Below, in pieces: positions 57,920 through 64,000 of a stretch of 64,000 nt of DNA (positions are counted from its first letter, which is position 1; each line of letters starts with the position of its first letter). The notes below the pieces were generated by a model. The model did not search any database, had not been told where the DNA came from, and was given only the letters and a program-made list of their open reading frames with translations. The stretch is from positions 38,896,001-38,960,000 of the forward strand of contig NC_134106.1 of NCBI RefSeq assembly GCF_040939455.1. Direction: 5' to 3'. Both the position numbers and the translations under genes were made by a program. The DNA is from Microcebus murinus (lineage: Eukaryota > Chordata > Mammalia > Primates > Cheirogaleidae).

Positions 57920-58085
57920 GTAGGCCAGTGTTTTTCAAACTGTTGAGTATGATTCATAGGCAGATCATGAAATCAATAATAGTTTTGACCAGCATTAAAA
58001 CAAAACAGAACCAGAATGGAAAACAGTGCATGGCCTGTACAACACATCGTGTAAGATTCTTACTCCATTTTGTCGTGTGACATCA
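57920..58085. mobile_element. Old hAT-like MITE fragment
   Basis: 'ccagtgtttttcaaactgtt', 'gatcatgaaatcaataatag' and 'gaccagcattaaaa' resemble an old mammalian hAT MITE. Confidence 0.5.
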
Positions 58086-58189
58086 CGAAAGCCCCTGTCG
58101 TAGACTGAAGAGGGGTGGCTCATGCTTTTGGGTGGCTGTGGTTGGCAGGAAGGGAGCACCTCTCATTTACTTCTCCTAAGGCTTCTGGG

Positions 58190-58470
58190 AGGAGGGAGGA
58201 TGGTGTCATCATCCCATTTTAGAGATGGGGAAACGGAAACTGAGGATCAGAGTGAGCTAGGTGACTGCCAGATCTAGAAGTAGCTGGGCGTGGTGGAGCC
58301 TGCTGGTAATCCCAGCTACTCAGGAGGCTGAGGTGGGAGGATCGCTGGAGCCCAGGAGTTCAGGACCAGCCTGGGCAACATAGTGAGACCCTGTCTCAAA
58401 AAAATAAAAAAGATGACAGATCCAGAAGTGGAATTCAGATGTCCTGGTTTCTAAATACTCTTTCCACGTC
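58190..58470 (-). mobile_element. MIR SINE (antisense) split by an Alu monomer
   Basis: 'cattttagagatggggaaac' on the left and 'gtggaattcagatgtcctgg' on the right are one MIR. The insertion at 58282-58411 carries the decayed repeat 'ccagatctagaagt'/'cagatccagaagt'. Confidence 0.7.
58282..58411 (+). mobile_element. Alu free right monomer (FRAM-like, sense)
   Basis: 'agctgggcgtggtggagcct' to 'gtctcaaaaaaataaaaaag'. Confidence 0.85.
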
Positions 58471-60055
58471 ACCATAATCTGAGTGCTCTGTGTGTATAGT
58501 GTGGGTTCATCAATACCCATCAGAATCCCTTCAAAAATGTGCCAGAGCCTGCCTGAGCTCCTCAATCCAGTGAAATCAGAATTCCAGAGTAGAGCTTGGA
58601 CTTTAGGATCTCTTCCGGCTCCACATGGAGAGTCTAGTGTGCAGCCAGGTTGGGTCCATCTCCCGGCTCCCCTAGCCTAGGCCCAGTCTGGCCAAGCTGC
58701 CCCCATGACCCTCTGGTGCCCCAGGGTCAGATGGGTGTTACTGTTGTTTTGTGGAATAACTTCCCAGTGGAGCTACCACCCAGGCCCAATCCTGGAAGCT
58801 GAAGTCTCCAGGGCTCTTGAGAGGAGGTGTGAACAGGAAGACAGGGAGGCAGGCGGCTCTGACAGACAGAAAGCAAACATCTCAAAGGGGTGGCAGGCTG
58901 CATTTTATTCATCGTTAATTTAAATACCCTTCAAGTCCTCTCGGAGTGCTGCTCAGAAAAATAGATGTATTATTTAAGAAACCCTGCAGGCTTGCCCAGC
59001 ATGCTCTAACCCCCCTCCTGAGAGAACACAGTAGCATAAGAATGAGTTCTAAAGCAAGGGGGAGCCTACTTAGGGAAGAAGGGGGAAGGGGGGAGGCGGA
59101 AATAAAGGGGCAAAGGGTCTCAGGCCAGGTTAGTGCATCTTATCGCTTCTCTTCAATGCATGATGAGACTAGCGTGTGGGTGCAGCCAGTTGTGCTCTGG
59201 GGTGCCTAAAGGTGCCAGAGCTGCTGGGGGTAAGAGTCCAGGCCCCAGGTCCGTGCTGATCAGCCCACCTGGGGGCCAGGAATGGATTCAGCAGGCCCTT
59301 CCTCTGGAGTCACCGGAGAGCAACCCCTGCAACAAATAAAGCCCAGCGCCTCTTCTGGACTCAGAAGTGCCCTAAGCTGTCTGTCTGGATGTGTTTTCCA
59401 GACAGTGTGCATGTGGAATTGTGCTTTTTGTTTTTCAAGAATGTAAAAAGTTACAGTAAGACCGAACTGCATGGCTCGTAGTTCCTATGGTTTCCACCTA
59501 GCTGGGCTGTTGTCTGCCTCAGTTCCCCGGAAGCTTCTCTTTTGGTGGTGAGGGCTCAGTCACCCCTCGCCCCAGAGCCCACAGGAAGAAGAGCTCTGCT
59601 GGGAGGCCTGTGTGAGGGATGGAGGATCCTGGGTCAGTTAGCAGCTGTTTTCCAGGTGCCGGTCGGGTTTGGATGCTGGCTTCTGTGTAAAACAAATACA
59701 TGCAAATTGGACATACAATTCCCCCAAGGAATTTCCCAGACCCTAGTAGATCTCTAGAGCGTTAAAAATGGGAAATCTTTCTTCTTAAAGTGGCCCAGAC
59801 TGGGATTTTTTTCCTTGAGGAAAGGGCTAATATCTCTTTGTAAGGCTGGTGTGTGTATGTGCATATATGTATCTATGCACACACATATACATGATGCTGT
59901 GCAAATGCCCAGGGCTGTCTGGCATTTTCTACAAACTGAGAGCCTGAGACTGCCTAATCCTTTGACTCCTTCACCAGGCCTGGAGACTCTGGCTTCACTC
60001 AGAGACATAAGGGCCTGACCACCTGGCTTTAGCAAGCTTGGATACCAAGGGTGAA
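58471..60055. other. Intergenic unique stretch
   Basis: No repeat recognised. A TGTG/ATAT/CACA imperfect palindrome lies near 59847-59892. Confidence 0.45.
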
Positions 60056-60358
60056 TTTTTTTTTTTTTTTAGAGATAGGGACTCACTCTGTCACCCTGGC
60101 TGGAGTGCAGTGTTGAGATCATAACTCACTGCAGCTTCAAACTCCTTGGCTTAAATGATCCTCCTGCCTCAGCCTCCTGAGTAGCTAGGACTATAGCTGT
60201 GGGCCACTGTGCTCAGCTGATTTTTAAATTTCTTTTTGTAGGGATGGAGGTCTTATTATGTTGTCCAGGTAGGTCTTGAATTCCTGGCTTCAAGTGATCC
60301 TCCTGCCTCAGCCTCCCAAAGCCCTGGGATTACAGGTGTGAGCTACCACACCTGGCCA
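60056..60358 (-). mobile_element. Old AluJ-like SINE (antisense)
   Basis: 'tagagatagggactcactct' to 'accacacctggcc', without the strepsirrhine middle. 'ccaagggtg' flanks both sides. Confidence 0.9.
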
Positions 60359-61945
60359 AGGGTGGCTTCTTTACCTTTCTGCTCAGTTCTGAGAAGGCCT
60401 GGCTGTTCCCCTAGACACTGGCTTCCCCAAGCCACACCCCAATGACAAGGGCTTCTTAGAGCCCATTCTACCTTTAAGGGAGCCCCACAGCCCTAGCATG
60501 AGATGAGTGAGTGTGGGCTTAAGGAAGCAGGTCCTGGAGCCTGAGGGAGTTGTGGATTGCAGTGAGCTATCAACTGGGCAGCAGACTGAAGCCCCCCCAA
60601 CAGTGGGAGAAGCCCTGAGTCTGGGAGGATGGAACTCTTTCTTAGCCTGAGGCTCAGAAGAGCCTGTGCCAAAGAAAGGGGTCCCTCTTAATGTCATTGT
60701 TCCTGAAATGATGGGAGGACCCATCCCTGCCTCTCAGGGCTTACTCTCAAGCAGGGTGTCAGACCTCATGTCCTGTAGGCATGGGTCTAATGTTCCATCA
60801 AGTCCCCTGACTTTGGTAGCCCCAGCTTTTCAGGGCAGCAGCTGCTGGCATCTGGGGTACTGAGCCCTTCGGGCAGAGGTGAAGGATGATGACATGTTGT
60901 ATCACGACAATGTGACTGAGATTGGGTCTGAGAATGGGGACCAGGGGAACACTGGCAAAAATACACATGTCCCATTGGGTCCTGAGCTATCATTGTACCC
61001 TGGAGGACTGGCATTTCTCTGGGAAATTGTGGGGAGAGAACGGAAAGGGTCTTCCTTCCCTGCTCCTCCAAACCATGTTTATGGTTCCTTTACAAGATTG
61101 CTCAAGCTGCCTCCAATTGCCTCCTTCCAAAGCCAAAGCGTAGGAAAAGTGAAAACAGCTAAGGCTGCAGCATAAGCAACTTAGCATAGACCCTAGGAAG
61201 CACTGCTGACAGAAGACTGCCAAAGAGTGTTTTGAGTTTTTCTTCTCCGGAGGCAGGTCCTGGTTCCTCCCACGGAGATAGGATTGCATGCGGTCCCATG
61301 CGCAGGTCAGGGGATCACCTGGCACCCTTTAGGCCTATCTAATTCATGGAGTCTGGATGGCCAGGTCTCAGGTCTCCTGTGTTAGTCCTGTGGGTAAGCT
61401 GCTATTCTGTCTGCAGCATAAGTCCTCACCATCTAGATGCCTCTATCTTGGGGATCTCTGCTTCCCCCTCTGGATGGCTCAGATCCCCAAGTTATTTCCT
61501 GTTGCCTAGGTGACACCTCTAATTGGATGCTTTTTAATCGTTCCTTCTTTTAAAGGGATAAGTGTGGCACTTTACTTCCAGGTCCTGTCAGAGGCCCCTG
61601 CCCTAGAGAACACATGCCCCTCTGAGTGTGCAGTCCCTTAGTGTGACCAGAGCCATTGCTCGGATGGGGGCTCCCAGGCCTGGCCTGACAGTCACAGTGA
61701 ATCCCGGAGGTGTGGCTCACAGAGGCTCCGGGCCTTCAGGATGTAGCAAGCCTGAGCTCTGTCCTGGCTAGCCCTGCCTCGCCGGCTTCACCTCAGATTA
61801 GGGCCTGTGCTTAAAAACCAATCCCAACCCAAATTAGAAATTGCCCAAAGCAGCCGGAGAGTCACTGAGATCCCCAGCTAATGTTTTACTTCCTGCCATG
61901 AATTGGAAGGGGAAAGAGGAGTTTGACATTCAAGCGTGACTCTTC
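60359..61945. other. Intergenic unique stretch
   Basis: Several frames of about 95-113 codons in different registers, none protein-like. No repeat recognised. Confidence 0.4.
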
Positions 61946-62002
61946 CTGCTGAGCATGTGCGCGTGCGTGCGTGTGCATGTTGTGTGCATGTGCGTGTTCC
62001 AG
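61946..62002. repeat. (GTGCGT)n-like purine/pyrimidine alternating run
   Basis: 'gtgcgcgtgcgtgcgtgtgc' and the following TG/CATG steps form about 55 bp of alternating purine-pyrimidine sequence, a possible Z-DNA former. Confidence 0.75.
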
Positions 62003-63463
62003 GCGCGTTTGCCAGAGAGAGATATTTCACAGCACGGCTCGGGCTGGCAGCGGAGAGGTAGTGCTTTTCTAAGACTTCCTGTCAGAAGCTGTGCATATTG
62101 GTGGGTCACACTGGGCCTGAATAAACTCTGGCATGTCAACTCTTTGGATGACAAAAGTGGGCAGAAAGAGTGTTCCTTTACAGTCCCAGACCCGCATCTT
62201 TTCAAAGAAGCCTGGGTATCTGGCACTCGTCCAGGCCGGGGACCCCTGTGCTGCAGAGGGCAAGTCTGGGCAAACCTGTCCCCTCAGCCTGCTAGTCACC
62301 CAGAACAAAGCTTTCAACCTAAAGTCACTTCCATCCACCAGTTCCACCAACTCCTTTCCTCTTGCCTTCCTCTGCCTCCAATAGACTGCATAGAGAAAAC
62401 ACATTCACTTGGCAAACAATAGTTATTAATAGAATAGGATTCTGCCATTCCTGACCCCTAACCACTATGGGCTCTGGAGCCAAATGCCCTGACATTGCAA
62501 GGTGGCTGCTTTGGGGTTCCTAGTGCTACAGGCCCTGGTTAGCTGAGGACAGAGCTGGCAAAGCCCTGACTCAGAGGAGGAGGATGGGCTCTGTAAAAGG
62601 GGAAAATGTCTGAACTGATCAATGGTAGTTAACAGAAAAGTAGTCCACACCAACAAAGAAAAAGCTTATCTGAGAGGACTCACATATTCCTGGTTAATAA
62701 TGAAAAGCATCGCTGTGGGTGACACTTGTGGAAGAAAGGAGGGTTAGGGGGTTCAGGATGTGCAGGAGCTGGGAGATCAGCAGCTGAAGCAGAGTAGGTT
62801 CCTGCTGCCTTCCACTCCCCTCCCTGCAGGCGCCCTGGGCTTTCTGCCGCTGCAAGCAGCTGCCCCGTGCGCTGTGCTAACTGGACTAACTCCAGGCTGA
62901 GAAAGGCCAGCTAAGCCCCTCACCACTGCAATTTCCAAATCTGGGGGAAATGCCACAGTCCACGAGTTGGTGCTATGTTTCGTCTCATTGCATAATACTA
63001 CACCATTCTCTGTGTGTAGTGGCTGTTCTATATATATACATCGGGAGGCAACATATGGCTCTCCCCACCCCCACCTGTCAAAACTGTGACTATATCACTT
63101 CTGACGACCAGAAGGAAGCTGCTAGGCTGGGCCAGGATTCTAAATGCTGAGGAGGTAATTCAGAGCCACGAAAAGTTGCACCATATGCTTTGGGGTTGCC
63201 GGCTGCTTGTGTGCATGGGGACGGGGTTTAGTGCCAGTCTGCAGAGCCCAGGGACCGCACTCTTTCCACTGCGGTATGCACCGCTGGGGGTCTGGAGGGT
63301 GCCACTTTTTCTCTCCCTGGGGGAGAATCTGCTGGGGGCCACGGTTCTCCAAGAGGGGGCTCACAAGGGAAAACAGGCTCCCCCAAACCTGCCCTTGATA
63401 ACATCAAGCCTGGCCAAATAGTATTTCTTTAAAAAACCTTTTTTTTTTTTTTTTTGGTTTCAT
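62003..63463. other. Sequence downstream of KCNK12
   Basis: No recognised repeat or gene. If KCNK12 uses a longer 3' UTR, part of this stretch would be transcribed leftward. Confidence 0.4.
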
Positions 63464-63469
63464 TTTATT
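63464..63469 (-). promoter_or_regulatory. KCNK12: Candidate KCNK12 poly(A) signal AATAAA
   Basis: Read on the minus strand, AATAAA lies 100 nt past the stop codon. A run of about 17 A (63439-63455) starts some 8 nt further on. The spacing suits a short 3' UTR, but the A-run could prime cDNA internally, and longer 3' UTRs extending left are possible. Confidence 0.5.
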
Positions 63470-63569
63470 GGATAAAGATTAAGAAAGCGCCAGCGTCTGA
63501 GAGAGGTGAAGCGGACCACGCCTGGCGGCCCCGCAGCCCGGCGAGGGTCCCGGCGCGCGGGCGGGCGGT

Positions 63570-64000
63570 CTACCTGGAGGCGCTGGTCTCGGCCAGCCGG
63601 TTGTTCATGATGCCCAGCGCGCCCACGCCGCCCGAGAAGCCGTTCTGGCGCGTGTTGACGCACACGCTGCGCGGGTAGCCGTTGGCCGTCTCGGACAGCT
63701 GCTTCTGCAGCAGCGCCAGCGACACCTTGTTGGAGGCGGTGAGGTCGCGCATGGAAATGAGCTCGCCCGACAGGCGGCGGCCCTCGGCGTCGCTGTCGCG
63801 GGCCGCGGGGTCGGCGCCGAGCGCGGCCAGGCGGCGGCGCAGCCGGGAGCCGGGGGTGATGGCGTTGCGCCGGGCCAGGGGCGCGCCGGGCGCCGGGCAG
63901 CAGCGCGCGCAGCAGCGGCAGCTCAGCTTGCGCAGCATCCAGTTGAGCACCTGCTTGATGAGGATGGAGATGACGTTGAAGAGCGAGTAGATGCAGCACA
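63570..64000 (-). CDS. KCNK12: KCNK12 (THIK-2) two-pore-domain K+ channel, last exon, C-terminal 142 codons
   Basis: KCNK12 encodes THIK-2, a subunit of the halothane-inhibited two-pore potassium channel family that works with KCNK13 at plasma and ER membranes. The exon is cut by the right window edge. The reading frame runs from 64000 leftward to TAG at 63572-63570. The first visible residues, CIYSLFNVISILIKQ, are the end of the last membrane segment. Next come VLNWMLRKLSCRCCARCCPA, a Cys-rich juxtamembrane stretch that could be acylated (inference), and an Arg/Ala-rich low-complexity part. A well-conserved tail follows, with SMRDLTASNKVSLALLQKQL and ending LGIMNNRLAETSASR. With the usual length near 430, this is about residues 289-430. 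Base composition is extremely GC- and CpG-rich, unlike the flanking DNA. The gene converges on MSH2, as in human. Confidence 0.96.
   Translation of the reverse strand, partial: CCIYSLFNVISILIKQVLNWMLRKLSCRCCARCCPAPGAPLARRNAITPGSRLRRRLAALGADPAARDSDAEGRRLSGELISMRDLTASNKVSLALLQKQLSETANGYPRSVCVNTRQNGFSGGVGALGIMNNRLAETSASR

Noticed and set aside
61955..62422. 155-codon plus-strand frame
   Set aside because: It starts in the alternating GTGCGT run, overlaps open frames in other registers and has no protein-like features.
63460..63999. 179-codon minus-strand frame overlapping KCNK12
   Set aside because: It is a shifted register of the GC-rich KCNK12 exon; the real frame carries the recognisable THIK-2 C-terminus and stop.

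Overview
The window is primate nuclear DNA, most likely from a strepsirrhine (lemur-type) primate. It is packed with dimeric Alu elements of the strepsirrhine kind, whose middle carries a 'TTAGTTGGCCAATTAATTT' segment. It also holds a TTAA-flanked piggyBac MITE, a class reported from mouse lemur. The assignment rests on repeat type and synteny, not on a database match.

Two protein-coding genes are present and they converge. Positions 1-29820 (+) hold the 3' part of MSH2, the DNA mismatch-repair ATPase. The window opens in intron 7 and contains exons 8-16. Each exon has AG/GT boundaries, and together they give 1529 nt of open coding sequence ending at TGA 29549-29551. Exon lengths (110, 124, 151, 98, 246, 205, 248, 176, 171 coding) match those I know for human MSH2, so the gene looks intact. 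The lever, clamp, ATPase (Walker A in exon 13, Walker B in exon 14) and C-terminal helical regions are all readable. Two poly(A) signals follow, at 29674 and 29802. At the far end, 63570-64000 (-) is the last coding exon of KCNK12 (the two-pore-domain K+ channel THIK-2), cut by the window edge, with an AATAAA 100 nt past the stop. MSH2 followed by inverted KCNK12 is the order found on human 2p21.

The roughly 34 kb between the genes has no convincing coding gene. It holds Alus, old MIR/L2/L1 fragments, MaLR- and ERVL-like LTRs, DNA-transposon relics, a GGAT minisatellite and stretches of unassigned sequence.

The most interesting items are small retroposition and transposition events: a 44-bp tRNA-Lys 5'-half insert with perfect 15-bp target-site duplications (33642-33685); a 91-bp LTR-like retroposed fragment with 15-bp duplications (38124-38214); an Alu that appears to have carried about 70 bp of foreign 3' flank with a second poly(A) (46186-46594); the piggyBac MITE nested in an L2 (55845-56192); an Alu whose T-tract starts 6 nt inside intron 11 of MSH2; and a three-copy Alu group sharing a diagnostic deletion. 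I found no undescribed multi-gene system.
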